A stretch of DNA of 64,000 bases from Limnohabitans sp. 63ED37-2 (GCF_001412535.1 NZ_CP011774.1:1793501-1857500), one strand, 5' to 3'. Numbered from the stretch's first letter, positions 1-9,218 are shown. Notes: generated from the sequence alone by a model not told the origin. A program made the numbers and translations.

Positions 1-65
1 CGGCCTGTCAGGCCACACGAAAAAGGGTCAACCCGCATTGTCGTGTGAACCGCTCCCAACTGGAA

Positions 66-88
66 ATACGGAAATTCTATATCCGTAT
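66..88. promoter_or_regulatory. Perfect 7-bp inverted repeat upstream of yggX
   Basis: ATACGGA (66-72) is repeated as TCCGTAT (82-88) around a 9-base spacer, 41 bases before the yggX start. The spacing would suit a dimeric regulator, or a weak hairpin. No T-run follows it, so it does not look like an intrinsic terminator. I cannot assign a regulator. The first 65 bases of the window may hold the 3' end of an upstream gene, but no reading frame there is convincing. Confidence 0.4.
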
Positions 89-128
89 AACCAGCGCTTC
101 TTAAGATACATCAAGGCAAGACACCACC

Positions 129-404
129 ATGGCACGCACCGTTCAATGCATCAAACTCGGCAAAGAAGCAGAGGGTCTGGATTTTCCGCCCTACCCCGGC
201 GAGTTGGGCAAGCGCATCTGGGAAGGCGTGAGCAAACAAGCCTGGGCCGACTGGCTCAAGCACCAGACCATGCTGGTCAATGAAAACCGCCTCAACTTGG
301 CCGACCTGCGTGCCCGCCAATACCTGGCCCGCCAGATGGAAAACCATTTCTTCGGTGACGGCGCCGACGCCGCCCAGGGCTACGTGCCGCCTGCAGCGGG
401 CTGA
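129..404 (+). CDS. yggX: Probable Fe(2+)-trafficking protein YggX
   Basis: This 91-residue protein is small, soluble and cytosolic, as expected of the YggX family, which protects iron-sulfur proteins from oxidative damage and is thought to buffer labile ferrous iron. The N-terminal MARTVQC stretch with its conserved Cys7, the LGKEAEGLD segment, the PYPGELG motif and the W...HQTMLVNENRLN core are all family hallmarks, and the length is normal. An AAGGCAAG stretch lies just upstream of the ATG. An inverted repeat at 66-88 may be an operator. The following oxidoreductase gene begins 36 bases downstream in the same direction, so they may be co-transcribed. Confidence 0.95.
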   Translation: MARTVQCIKLGKEAEGLDFPPYPGELGKRIWEGVSKQAWADWLKHQTMLVNENRLNLADLRARQYLARQMENHFFGDGADAAQGYVPPAAG

Positions 405-440
405 TGCGCTGCGGCGCTTGCCCCTTCGCTGTTTGAACCC

Positions 441-1595
441 TTGAGCTCGCCACCCGATAAGCGCCAGGCACTGGTCATCGGTGCCGGCCTGTCAGGCTCG
501 GCCGTGGCGCACAGCCTGGCCGTGCGGGGCTGGTCGGTCACGGTGCTGGACCAGGCCTCTGGGGTGGGGGCGGGAGCGTCCGGCCTGCCCGCAGGTTTGG
601 CCGCCCCCCATGTGTCACCCGACGACAACGTGCTCTCGCGCATCACGCGGGCGGGCGTGCAGGCCACGCTGCAACGCGCCCAAGCCTTGCTGCACAACGG
701 CACCGATTGGGCGCTCTCCGGCGTGCTGGAGCACAACCTGGCGGGCAAACGCCGCCTGCCTGCCAACGCAAGCGATCACCACAGCACCCCGGCCAATGAG
801 GCGCAAGTGGCCGCCGCCGGCCTGCCCCCCGACTCGCCCGCCCTCTGGCACGCCCAGGCGGGCTGGATTCGGCCCCGGCAACTGGTGGCTGCGCAGCTGC
901 AAACCCTGGGCGTGCAGGTGCGCTGGGGCCAACAGGTACAGGGCATTGAGCGGCGCGGTGAGCATTGGGCCGTGACCGATGCACAAGGCCAAACCCTGGG
1001 GGAGGCCCCCCTGTTGGTGGTGGCCAGCGCCTTTGACAGCCTGGCTTTGCTGCGGCCCCTGCCCGGTTTTGCCGTGCCACTGAACCCTCTGCGCGGGCAA
1101 GTCAGTTTTGGCCACCTGACCGACTTGAGCGAGTCCCAGCGCCAGCTGCTGCCGCCTTTTCCGGTCAATGGCCACGGCAGCTTCATCAGCAGCGTGCCCA
1201 CACCCGAGGGGCTGCCCGGCTGGTTCATTGGCTCAACCTTTGAGCGCAACTGCGAGCAAGCCCCCGTGCGCGAGGAAGACCACGCCGCCAACCAAGTGCG
1301 CCTGGCCACGCTGCTGCCCGCTTTGGGCGAGGCCATGGCCGGGCAATTCGCGCCAGATCGGGTGCAGGGCTGGGCCGGTTTGCGCTGCACCTTGCCCAAC
1401 CGCCTGCCTGCGGTCGGCCCCATTGACCGCCAGAGGCTGCCAGGTTTGTGCCTGAGCGCGGGCATGGGCGCTCGTGGCATCAGTTTGGCCGTGTTGTGTG
1501 GCGAACTGCTGGCGGCTTGGCTGAACCATGAACCCCTGCCCTTGCCTGAGGCCTTGGCCAAGCATCTGGCGGCCGAGCGCTTCGTGGTTCCATAA
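441..1595 (+). CDS. FAD-dependent oxidoreductase, MnmC C-terminal-domain type
   Basis: The 384-residue protein opens with a dinucleotide-binding motif GAGLSGSAVAHSL (about residues 14-26), followed by the GASGLPAGLAAPH and DDNVLSRITRAG segments typical of the C-terminal oxidase half of MnmC. That half removes the carboxymethyl group from cmnm5(s2)U34 in tRNA. The C-terminal WAGLRCTLPNRLPAVG segment fits the DAO fold. In enterobacterial MnmC this domain is fused to a methyltransferase, which is absent here. The likely start is TTG at 441, because there is no ATG between the yggX stop and the FAD motif; CTG at 429 is an alternative. Role in tRNA wobble modification is inferred from the family. 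Confidence 0.8.
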   Translation: MSSPPDKRQALVIGAGLSGSAVAHSLAVRGWSVTVLDQASGVGAGASGLPAGLAAPHVSPDDNVLSRITRAGVQATLQRAQALLHNGTDWALSGVLEHNLAGKRRLPANASDHHSTPANEAQVAAAGLPPDSPALWHAQAGWIRPRQLVAAQLQTLGVQVRWGQQVQGIERRGEHWAVTDAQGQTLGEAPLLVVASAFDSLALLRPLPGFAVPLNPLRGQVSFGHLTDLSESQRQLLPPFPVNGHGSFISSVPTPEGLPGWFIGSTFERNCEQAPVREEDHAANQVRLATLLPALGEAMAGQFAPDRVQGWAGLRCTLPNRLPAVGPIDRQRLPGLCLSAGMGARGISLAVLCGELLAAWLNHEPLPLPEALAKHLAAERFVVP

Positions 1596-1682
1596 ATTTA
1601 CAAAAATCATCCAAATCAACTAGCATGCAAGCTGTTTGTGCGCGTGTAGGCATGAATCGCCGTTTCTTTTGGAGAGCAGCCC

Positions 1683-3305
1683 ATGGCCCGTCAATCCTTT
1701 TCGCGTTACCTGCCCTGGTTGGTGACCGGACCGGTCGCCCTCCTCGTCTGGCCTGTCTCGACTTGGGCCAGTGCGGGTTTTGCAGCCCTGTTTGTCATGG
1801 GTTGGGTGGACTTCAAGCAAACCAAACAAGCGGTGCGGCGCAATTACCCGCTGACAGGAAGACTGCGCTACGGGCTGGAATACATCCGACCTGAATTACG
1901 GCAGTATTTTCTGGAGGACGACGAGGAAAAACTGCCCTTTTCGCGCAACCAGCGTGCCATGGTCTATGCCCGCTCCAAAATGCAAAACGACAAGCGCGGG
2001 TTTGGCAGCATCAAGGACATGTACCACGCGCAATCTGAGTGGATCACGCATTCTCTGCAGCCCACAGAGCTGGACCCTGCGAATTTCAGGATCACGGTGG
2101 GCGCACACCAATGCCAGCGGCCTTATGCCTTGTCACTGCTCAACATTTCCGGCATGAGCTTTGGGGCTTTGTCGCCCAATGCGATCAAGGCCCTGAACAA
2201 GGGTGCAGCCCTCGGGCAGTTTGCACACGACACCGGGGAGGGCAGCATCTCGAGGCACCACAGGGAGCCGGGGGGCGATCTGATCTGGCAAATTGCCTCG
2301 GGCTACTTTGGTTGCCGCACGCCAGAAGGCCTTTTTGACCCGGTGCGTTTTGCCGAGCAGGCCCGCTCGCCGCAGGTCAAGATGATCGAGGTGAAGCTGT
2401 CACAAGGGGCCAAACCCGGCCACGGCGGCGTTTTGCCCAAAGCCAAAGTCAGCCCTGAAATTGCCGAAGCACGGGGTGTGCCCATGGGCCAAGACTGTGT
2501 GTCCCCGGCCCGGCATTCCGCGTTCAGCACCCCGCTGGAGTTGCTGGGTTTTGTGGGGCAGCTGCGAGAACTCTCGGGCGGCAAGCCCGTGGGCATCAAG
2601 CTGTGTGTGGGACATCCAGCCGAATGGTTCTCACTGGTCAAAGCGATGCTGCAGTCCGGCCAAACGCCCGACTTCATCGTGGTGGACGGCGCCGAAGGTG
2701 GCACGGGCGCGGCGCCCATCGAGTTTGCCGACCATGTGGGCATGCCCTTGCGTGACGGCCTGCGGCTGGTCCACAACAGCCTGGTGGGGGCGGGTCTGCG
2801 TGACCGGATCAAGATCGGGGCTTCGGGCAAGGTGATATCGGCCTTCGACATGGCACGCTGCCTGGCCCTGGGAGCCGATTGGTGCAATGCGGCGAGGGGT
2901 TTCATGTTTGCGCTGGGTTGCATTCAGTCGCGCAGCTGCCACACCGACCACTGCCCCACGGGCGTAGCCACACAAGACCCGGTGCGCCAACGGGCCATCG
3001 TCGTCACCGACAAGGCCGAGAGGGTCTATTTCTTCCATGCCAACACCTTGCATGCCTTGGCCGACTTGGTGGGTGCAGCGGGCCTGCAAAAGCCGGGCGA
3101 CATCACGCCGCAGCACCTCATGGTGCGCAATGCCGCAGGCCAGGCACGCAGCTTGGCTTCGAGCATCGACACGCTGACGCCCGGACAGCTCTTGCGCGAG
3201 GAGGCGGGGCCACAGGCGCTGCCGAGCCCCTTTGCAGAGTTTTGGCCAACCAGCCAAGCAGGCCATTGGGGCGTTCCGGCTGAGGCCACCGCCCTCCCCG
3301 CCTGA
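1683..3305 (+). CDS. FMN-binding glutamate synthase family protein
   Basis: The protein has 540 residues. An N-terminal hydrophobic stretch (about residues 8-42) suggests one or two membrane segments. The remainder matches the FMN-binding (beta/alpha)8 domain of the glutamate synthase large subunit, with GMSFGALSPNAI, HDTGEGSIS, GAKPGHGG and VDGAEGGTGAAP segments. Cys413-x5-Cys419-x4-Cys424 has the spacing of the GltB [3Fe-4S] cluster. The amidotransferase domain of true GltB is missing, so the nitrogen donor and real substrate are unknown. A GGAGAG ribosome site at 1671-1676 supports the ATG at 1683. Members of this stand-alone group are common in Proteobacteria and mostly uncharacterised. 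Confidence 0.85.
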   Translation: MARQSFSRYLPWLVTGPVALLVWPVSTWASAGFAALFVMGWVDFKQTKQAVRRNYPLTGRLRYGLEYIRPELRQYFLEDDEEKLPFSRNQRAMVYARSKMQNDKRGFGSIKDMYHAQSEWITHSLQPTELDPANFRITVGAHQCQRPYALSLLNISGMSFGALSPNAIKALNKGAALGQFAHDTGEGSISRHHREPGGDLIWQIASGYFGCRTPEGLFDPVRFAEQARSPQVKMIEVKLSQGAKPGHGGVLPKAKVSPEIAEARGVPMGQDCVSPARHSAFSTPLELLGFVGQLRELSGGKPVGIKLCVGHPAEWFSLVKAMLQSGQTPDFIVVDGAEGGTGAAPIEFADHVGMPLRDGLRLVHNSLVGAGLRDRIKIGASGKVISAFDMARCLALGADWCNAARGFMFALGCIQSRSCHTDHCPTGVATQDPVRQRAIVVTDKAERVYFFHANTLHALADLVGAAGLQKPGDITPQHLMVRNAAGQARSLASSIDTLTPGQLLREEAGPQALPSPFAEFWPTSQAGHWGVPAEATALPA

Positions 3306-3424
3306 GCTGCGGCCCAGCAGCAGCGTCTGCGCAGCTTTGAACAGCCCTTTCGAAGAGAGAGGGACCCAGGGGTTCGGTAGCTTGGTGTTTAATCGGGTCT
3401 CCGTTAAGCAACATTCAGTGTTCA

Positions 3425-4885
3425 ATGCACCCTGATTCGACTCCCCCCAAGCCATCTGCCCCTTCCCCGCTGCAAGAGCCTGCGGCTGTGCTGGAGGATC
3501 TGGGCGAGGTCGTTTTGAAAGATGATCAAAATCTGATCATTTCGAGTCAGGACGCAGAGGCCATGTTGCATGCAGCCCAGTCCTTGCAAGCCTTTTGGCG
3601 AACACGGGCTCAGTCTGTAGCGGTCGAACACTTCTCGGGGGAACAGCGCTTGGCTTTGCTCAGCCACATCAACCAAGGGATCGCGAAGCTGGGGCTAGAG
3701 CAGGCGATGCAAAAGCCTTTGCCCCCCTATTTGCCCAAGCAAATTGCCATCGTCACCCATGCCGAACAGCTGCCCGATTCCGATGTGCAGATGTTGCAAG
3801 ATCTCACGCGCCACCTGCCAGGCCTGTGTTGGCGCTGGGTTTTGCTGCGCATGGAGACCCCGGATGACCAACGCAGTGCTGCCTTTGACAGCATTGTCCC
3901 CACCCAGCAGCCCCAGGCCCAGTGGCCCGCTGAGCCTGCTCCAGCAACACCTGCCGAACCTTTAGAGCATTCAGCGCCGTTAGCGCCATTAGCATCATTC
4001 GCGCCTGGGGAAAAAGTCGAGCCCTTTTTGGAGCCCGTTGAACCTCTTGCGTCTGCTGAACCTGTTACACCCGCACAAGCTGTGGTGCCTGCAGAAACTG
4101 CAGCGCTTGACCAGACACCCACCGTGTCGGCAACCCATCAGATTCCACCATTGCCCCCCGCAGCTGAGACACCACCGTCGGCTGGCAAGCCCTCGCATCG
4201 CTGGGCCTGGCTGGGCTTGGCGGCCCTGGTGGGCTTGGGCGCGTGGGGCGCATGGCTGCGTTTTGGGACACCTCAGCCAGCGCCCTCCGGAACGGCTGAG
4301 CGGGCTGGCATTTCTGAGTCAACTGCTGCTTCAACTGCTGCGGCATCTTCGCCCGCTTCGGCAATGGCGCCCGCTTCGGCGCCAGAAGTGCTTGCAGCAT
4401 CTTCACCTGAAACACCCCTGCCATCGGCATCCGCCTCGCAGCCAATCGATCCAGAAGCTGCCAGCACCCCACCGAGTCAGTCGACTGCAGCTGTGCCAGC
4501 GGCTGCTTCGGCGCAACCCTCGGCCCGGACGCCAGCGTCAGCGCCTGCGGACCCAAGCGCCGAAGTGCCGGACGTGGCCCTGCGTGGTGTGCGCTGGCTG
4601 GCGCAGCAATCGCCCGAGTTCTATGTCTTGGAGCATGGCGCGTTCAAAACCGCTGCCCAAGCCCAAAGCCTGATCAAGACGCGGACCGAACTGGCCAATG
4701 CACGCGTGCTCATGCTCAAGACCGCCGCTGCAGGGGGCCGGTTTTTGGTGATCACAGGCCCCTTCCGGTCGCAGGAGCGGGCCCAAAACTTCAAGGTTCG
4801 GGAAAACCTGCCACCCCAGATCCCGGTGCGCCAGGTCTCCGAGGTGCTGCAAGAAAGCGTGAGGGCCGCTCCCTCACGCCCGTGA
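3425..4885 (+). CDS. Single-pass membrane protein with C-terminal SPOR-like domain
   Basis: No close relative is recognised for the 486 residues. The first 160 residues are globular and cytosolic-looking. Then come a long Pro/Ala/Glu-rich linker, one transmembrane helix (about residues 258-281, preceded by HRWAW) and a second Ala/Ser/Pro-rich stretch. A C-terminal module of about 90 residues reads like a SPOR peptidoglycan-binding domain (FYVLEHGAFKTAAQAQ..., then FLVITGPFRSQERAQNF). This layout, cytosolic domain - TM - linker - SPOR, suggests a cell-envelope or division-associated protein anchored to denuded glycan strands. The flanking genes do not explain it. Start chosen as the first ATG; no strong ribosome site is visible. 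Confidence 0.6.
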   Translation: MHPDSTPPKPSAPSPLQEPAAVLEDLGEVVLKDDQNLIISSQDAEAMLHAAQSLQAFWRTRAQSVAVEHFSGEQRLALLSHINQGIAKLGLEQAMQKPLPPYLPKQIAIVTHAEQLPDSDVQMLQDLTRHLPGLCWRWVLLRMETPDDQRSAAFDSIVPTQQPQAQWPAEPAPATPAEPLEHSAPLAPLASFAPGEKVEPFLEPVEPLASAEPVTPAQAVVPAETAALDQTPTVSATHQIPPLPPAAETPPSAGKPSHRWAWLGLAALVGLGAWGAWLRFGTPQPAPSGTAERAGISESTAASTAAASSPASAMAPASAPEVLAASSPETPLPSASASQPIDPEAASTPPSQSTAAVPAAASAQPSARTPASAPADPSAEVPDVALRGVRWLAQQSPEFYVLEHGAFKTAAQAQSLIKTRTELANARVLMLKTAAAGGRFLVITGPFRSQERAQNFKVRENLPPQIPVRQVSEVLQESVRAAPSRP

Positions 4886-4920
4886 AGCATCACCCCGGGC
4901 CGTGAAGCATCACCCCGGGC
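4881..4920 (+). repeat. Perfect 20-bp tandem duplication at the end of the SPOR-like gene
   Basis: CGTGAAGCATCACCCCGGGC occurs twice back to back (4881-4900 and 4901-4920), and a third copy begins with CGTGAG. The first copy contains the stop codon at 4883-4885, so the duplication lies almost wholly outside the gene. It looks like a replication-slippage duplication. Confidence 0.9.
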
Positions 4921-4975
4921 CGTGAGAGCACGGCCTTGGGATGGCGCCCATTTCAGGCGCTGACACCCCAAGACT

Positions 4976-6172
4976 TCACTTCATGGCGTCGGACGAACGC
5001 CGCGCTTTGACATACGCGTCGGTGGGCAAATAATTTTTGCCATCGGCATAACGCCACTGCACCATGGTGCCCTTGCCGCCACGCTGATCGAGCTTGCCCA
5101 CATAGGCCCCCATGGTGGATTGCTGGTCAATCGCGCGGTACTCGGCAGGGCCAAAGGGCGTGCTGAACTTGAGGCCCCGCATGGCGACCACCAGTTTCTC
5201 GTTGTCCACACTGCCGGCCTTTTTGATGCCCGCAAAGATCGACTGCATGGTGGCGTAGCCCACCACCGAGCCGAGCTTGGGGTTTTCGTTGAACTTCTTG
5301 TAGTAGTTGGCGGCAAAGCTGGCGTGCTCGGGCGTGTCGATCTGGTCCCAAGGGTAGCCGGTCACGATCCATCCCTTGGGCGTTTCGTCTTTGAGCACTT
5401 CCAGGTATTCGGGCTCGCCCGACAACATGGACACCACCGGCGTTTTAGGGAAAACATGGCGCTGGTTGCCCTCGCGCACCAGGCGGGCCAGGTCGGCCCC
5501 GAAGGTCACGTTGAAAATCGCATCGGGCTTGGCCGCCATGGTGGCAGTGAGCGTGCTCCCCGCATCGATCTTGCCTTGGGCGGGCCACTGCTCACTCACA
5601 AACTCCACATCCGGGCGCTTGGCCAGCAACAAGGCCTTGAAGTTGGCCACTGCGCTTTGACCGTATTCGTAGTTGGGCGCGATGGTGGCCCAGCGCTTGG
5701 CAGGCATCTTGGCCGCTTCTTCGACCAGCATGGCCGCTTGCATGTAGGTGCTGGCTCGCAGGCGGAAGGTGTAGCGGTTGCCTTTTTCCCAGACGATGGC
5801 ATCGGTCAAGGGCTCGCTGGCGATGAACAAGCGCTTGTTTTTGGCAGCATGGTCGGCCAGCGCCAGCCCTACATTGGACAAAAAGCCCCCGGCCAAGATG
5901 TCCACTTTTTCTTTGGAGCTGAGCTCGATCGCATGGCGCAGAGCCTCGTCAGGCTTGCCGGCATCGTCACGCGCAATGACCTCGACCTTGCGGCCCAGCA
6001 GGCCGCCTTTGGCGTTGATCTCTTCCACTGCCAGCTGCCAGCCTTGTTTGTAGGGCTGGGTGAACTGCGGGATGGCCGAATAGCTGTTGATCTCCCCAAT
6101 CTTGATCGGGGTCTGGGCCAAAACAGTGGTGGCGGCTGCGCTCAGCAAACCGGTGGCAATCAGGCGTTTCAT
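4976..6172 (-). CDS. ABC transporter substrate-binding protein, branched-chain amino acid type
   Basis: This 398-residue periplasmic protein has a clear Sec signal peptide (MKRLIATGLLSAAATTVLA, cleavage before QTP). It has the Peripla_BP_6/LivK fold signature: IKIGEINSYSAIPQFTQPYKQGWQLAVEEINAKGG, written here only in part as KIGEINSY and AVEEINAKGG, followed by GRKVEVIARDDAGKP. Such proteins deliver branched-chain amino acids, amides or aromatic acids to ABC permeases. No permease or ATPase gene is adjacent, so it is an orphan component and its ligand is unknown. It converges with the SPOR-like gene and diverges from the DMT exporter, with a 145-base gap containing the promoters. Confidence 0.88.
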   Translation of the reverse strand: MKRLIATGLLSAAATTVLAQTPIKIGEINSYSAIPQFTQPYKQGWQLAVEEINAKGGLLGRKVEVIARDDAGKPDEALRHAIELSSKEKVDILAGGFLSNVGLALADHAAKNKRLFIASEPLTDAIVWEKGNRYTFRLRASTYMQAAMLVEEAAKMPAKRWATIAPNYEYGQSAVANFKALLLAKRPDVEFVSEQWPAQGKIDAGSTLTATMAAKPDAIFNVTFGADLARLVREGNQRHVFPKTPVVSMLSGEPEYLEVLKDETPKGWIVTGYPWDQIDTPEHASFAANYYKKFNENPKLGSVVGYATMQSIFAGIKKAGSVDNEKLVVAMRGLKFSTPFGPAEYRAIDQQSTMGAYVGKLDQRGGKGTMVQWRYADGKNYLPTDAYVKARRSSDAMK

Positions 6173-6317
6173 CGTCAGGTCCTAGGGTCAAGGAAGCAAA
6201 AAAGAGACTGTACCAGCGACACACAAACCTGTCGCTTTCGGGACATTTTGCAAACTTGGGACTCGCAGGGCCAACACACCCTGACCCTGGCCGACACCCA
6301 CCGATAATGGTTTGGCC

Positions 6318-7205
6318 ATGAACGGACGCCAATTCACCCAACTTGTCCTTTTGTCAGCCGTTTGGGGTGGCTCGTTTCCGCTCATCCGAGTGGCCGCCCC
6401 GGCCTTTGGCCCCGTGGCCATGGCGTGTCTGCGTTGCGCCTTGGCGGCGCTGGTGCTCGGCGCCATCATGCGCTGGACACGCCAAGCCTGGCCCGCCCGC
6501 CAGCATTGGCGCTCGCTCACCGGGCTGGGCATCTTGACGCTTGTGGTGCCCTTTGTGTTGTACAACTGGGCGGGGCTGGTCTTGCCGGCTGGGTATTCGG
6601 CGGTGCTCAATGCCACCTCGCCCATGTTCGGTGTGTTGGCCGGCGTCATGCTGGCCCAGGAACGCTTCACGCCCAGTAAAGGGGTCGGTTGTGTGGTCGG
6701 CTTGCTGGGTGTGTCGCTGCTGCTGGGCTTGGGCCCGGTGAACCCGGACTGGGATGTGGTGCTGGCCGCCCTGGCCTGTGTGGTGGCAGCGGCCTGTTAT
6801 GGCTTTGGGGCCATTTTCATGAAACGCGCCACCTTGGCCCACCACGCGCTGCCCGCTTCTGCGGTGGTCCATCTGACAAGCGCCTTGGTGCTGTTGCCCG
6901 CAGCCGCCGTCACCGCCCCCAGCCAACCGGTGGGCTTGCCCGCTGTGCTGGCTTTGCTGGTTTTGGGCGCGGTCACCTCCGGCTTCACCTACTGGATCAG
7001 CATGCGCCTGATGCGCGACATCCCAGCCAGTGCCGCCACTTCCTCGGCTTTTTTGATTCCCTTGTTTGGCGTGACCTGGGGCGCCATGTTTTTGGGTGAA
7101 CCGCTGACCGTGGGCCTGCTGCCCGGGGTTGTGCTGATTTTGTTCGCCTCCGCCTTGTTGACGGGCTTCAATCCCTTTCGGGCCTTCTTGCGCGGCGGCC
7201 GCTGA
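6318..7205 (+). CDS. DMT superfamily (EamA) transporter
   Basis: This integral membrane protein of 295 residues has about ten hydrophobic helices in two homologous EamA halves, the standard size for the drug/metabolite transporter superfamily. The N-terminal segment with WGGSFPLIRVAAP and the second-half GAVTSGFTYWISMRLM segment are typical. Substrate cannot be predicted; family members export amino acids, nucleosides or other small metabolites. ATG at 6318 (MNGRQFTQL) is preferred to the in-frame TTG six bases upstream because EamA proteins normally begin just before the first helix. Confidence 0.85.
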   Translation: MNGRQFTQLVLLSAVWGGSFPLIRVAAPAFGPVAMACLRCALAALVLGAIMRWTRQAWPARQHWRSLTGLGILTLVVPFVLYNWAGLVLPAGYSAVLNATSPMFGVLAGVMLAQERFTPSKGVGCVVGLLGVSLLLGLGPVNPDWDVVLAALACVVAAACYGFGAIFMKRATLAHHALPASAVVHLTSALVLLPAAAVTAPSQPVGLPAVLALLVLGAVTSGFTYWISMRLMRDIPASAATSSAFLIPLFGVTWGAMFLGEPLTVGLLPGVVLILFASALLTGFNPFRAFLRGGR

Positions 7206-7264
7206 GGCTGGCACGGCGCCAGTTTGCGACGGGTGAAAAGGGCCACGCCCTGTGGTCGGCGCTC

Positions 7265-7330
7265 CGTTCTTATAAGCATTCAGCATATATACCCAACTTA
7301 TTAATCGTTTGTTTTGGCATAAAGCCCGAT
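7265..7330 (+). promoter_or_regulatory. AT-rich upstream region of the sulfate-assimilation operon
   Basis: The 207-base gap before cysI contains a markedly AT-rich patch with TTATAAG, TATATA and CTTATTAAT elements. In gammaproteobacteria comparable AT-rich regions before cysJI/cysDNC bind the LysR-type activator CysB, whose half-sites resemble ATAAC/CTTAT. The CysB assignment is inference; no exact -35/-10 pair is convincing. Confidence 0.3.
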
Positions 7331-7412
7331 TACAGTCCCCGCCATGGTGGATGGGGCTGGGCTGGCACACCACTGGTTTTGAATTGAAGTCTTAGAAAAC
7401 TGAACTTGCAAC

Positions 7413-9218
7413 ATGTACCAATACACCGAATTTGACAAACAATTTGTGCGTGCCCGCGCCGCACAACACCGCGATCAGTTGGAGCGTTTTGAAGCCGGTC
7501 AATTGAGCGCCGACGAATTCAAACCCCTGCGCCTGCAAAACGGTTGGTATGTGCAGCGCTACGCGCCCATGCTGCGTGTGGCTGTGCCTTACGGCGAAAT
7601 CTCGGCCCCTCAGCTCCAAGTGCTGGCCCAAATTGCCCGCGACTACGACACGCCCGACCCCGCCCTGCTGGCCCACGCCCAAGCCACACAAGACCAAATT
7701 GCGGGTCCAGCCCCCAAACTGACCACCAATTACGGCCACTTCACCACCCGCCAGAACGTGCAGTTCAACTGGATTCCCCTGTCCCAGTCGGCCGACGTGA
7801 TGGACCTCTTGGCCAGCGTCAACCTGCACGGCATCCAGACCAGCGGCAACTGCATCCGCAACACCACCACCGACGAGCTGGCCGGGGTGGCGGTGGACGA
7901 AGTGGTCGACCCACGGCCCTACGCCGAGCTGATCCGCCAGTGGAGCACGCTGCACCCCGAGTTCGCGTTTTTGCCCCGCAAATTCAAGATCGCCATCACC
8001 GGCGCAGCGGAAGACCGCGCCGCCATTGGCTGGCACGACGTGGGCCTGCAGATGGTCAAGAACGGCGCGGGCGAAATCGGCTTCAAGGTCTTGGTGGGCG
8101 GCGGCATGGGCCGCACACCCACAGTGGGCACCGTGATCCGCGAGTTCCTGCCCTGGAACCAGATCATGAATTACCTCGAAGCCGTGATCCGCGTCTACAA
8201 CCGCTGGGGCCGCCGCGACAACATCTACAAAGCCCGCATCAAGATTTTGGTGAAGGCCGAAGGCCAGCGTTACTTTGACGAAGTCGAGGCCGAATACCAA
8301 GACATCTTGGTCAAAGACGGTGGCTTGCACACCATCCCACAAACCGAGTTCGAGCGCGTAGCGGCCTGCTTTGCTGCGCCTGCGCTGAACTTGCCAACAA
8401 GCACCTCCGAATGGGTCGTCCAGGCCGAAGCCGATGTCGCCATCGAAGCAGCCAAAACGCCCGCCTTTGCCCGCTGGCTGGCGCAAAACGTGAAGCCTCA
8501 CCAAAACCCTGCTTTGCGTGCCGTGACCCTGTCTTTCAAGCGCCCAGGCCAAGCACCCGGCGACGCCACCGCCGATCAGCTGGACGCTGCTGCCGCCCTG
8601 GTGACCCAGTTCTCTGCAGGCGAAGCCCGCGTGACCCACAGCCAAAACCTGGTGCTGCCTTGGGTGCGCCTGGACCAGCTGCATGCGCTGTGGTTGCAAG
8701 CCAAAGCCTTGGGCCTGGCCCAGCCCAACATCGGTTTGCTCACCGACATGATCGCCTGCCCCGGCGGAGACTACTGCGCTTTGGCCAATGCCCGCTCACT
8801 GCCTTTGGCGGCAGCCATCACCGAGCGTTACCAAGACCTGGACGAGTTGAACGACCTCGGTCACATCGACTTCCACATCAGCGGCTGCATCAACTCCTGT
8901 GGCCACCACCACTCGGGCCACATTGGCATTTTGGGCGTCGACAAGGACGGCAAAGAGTGGTACCAGGTGACGCTGGGGGGCTCCGACGGCAAAGCCTTGT
9001 CTGGCCCCACAGGCCCCGGCAAAGTGGTGGGCCCTTCGTTCTCGTCGGTGGAAGTGCCGGATGTGATCGAAGCGGTTTTGGACACCTACAAAGCCCTGCG
9101 CCAGCCCATGCAAGACCGCGACGAACACTTTATCGAGACCCTGCGCCGTGTGGGCCACGACCCGTTCAAAGCAGCGGCCAACGCGGCACGCCACCCCGTC
9201 GAAGAAAGCACCACCTGA
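7413..9218 (+). CDS. cysI: Nitrite/sulfite reductase hemoprotein (CysI-type)
   Basis: The 601-residue protein is a siroheme/[4Fe-4S] reductase with the usual duplicated ferredoxin-like and catalytic halves. The cluster ligands are visible as Cys449-PGGDY-Cys455 and Cys492-INS-Cys496-GHH. It should reduce sulfite to sulfide with six electrons. Its place ahead of DUF934, cysH, cysD and cysN shows an assimilatory sulfur role rather than nitrite use. No cysJ flavoprotein is adjacent, so electrons may come from ferredoxin; fdxA and a ferredoxin reductase lie just after the operon. ATG at 7413 gives the family-typical N-terminus (MYQYTEFDKQFV). Confidence 0.92.
   Translation: MYQYTEFDKQFVRARAAQHRDQLERFEAGQLSADEFKPLRLQNGWYVQRYAPMLRVAVPYGEISAPQLQVLAQIARDYDTPDPALLAHAQATQDQIAGPAPKLTTNYGHFTTRQNVQFNWIPLSQSADVMDLLASVNLHGIQTSGNCIRNTTTDELAGVAVDEVVDPRPYAELIRQWSTLHPEFAFLPRKFKIAITGAAEDRAAIGWHDVGLQMVKNGAGEIGFKVLVGGGMGRTPTVGTVIREFLPWNQIMNYLEAVIRVYNRWGRRDNIYKARIKILVKAEGQRYFDEVEAEYQDILVKDGGLHTIPQTEFERVAACFAAPALNLPTSTSEWVVQAEADVAIEAAKTPAFARWLAQNVKPHQNPALRAVTLSFKRPGQAPGDATADQLDAAAALVTQFSAGEARVTHSQNLVLPWVRLDQLHALWLQAKALGLAQPNIGLLTDMIACPGGDYCALANARSLPLAAAITERYQDLDELNDLGHIDFHISGCINSCGHHHSGHIGILGVDKDGKEWYQVTLGGSDGKALSGPTGPGKVVGPSFSSVEVPDVIEAVLDTYKALRQPMQDRDEHFIETLRRVGHDPFKAAANAARHPVEESTT

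Noticed and set aside
5120..6307. 395-codon plus-strand frame antisense to the substrate-binding protein gene
   Set aside because: It is the mirror of a gene with a clear signal peptide and family motifs. High GC content produces such long antisense frames; its residues (His/Gly/Val-rich) match no fold.
7392..8699. 435-codon minus-strand frame over cysI
   Set aside because: Antisense shadow of the siroheme protein, whose Cys motifs are intact; composition is His/Gly/Val/Ala-rich as expected from reversed GC-rich codons.
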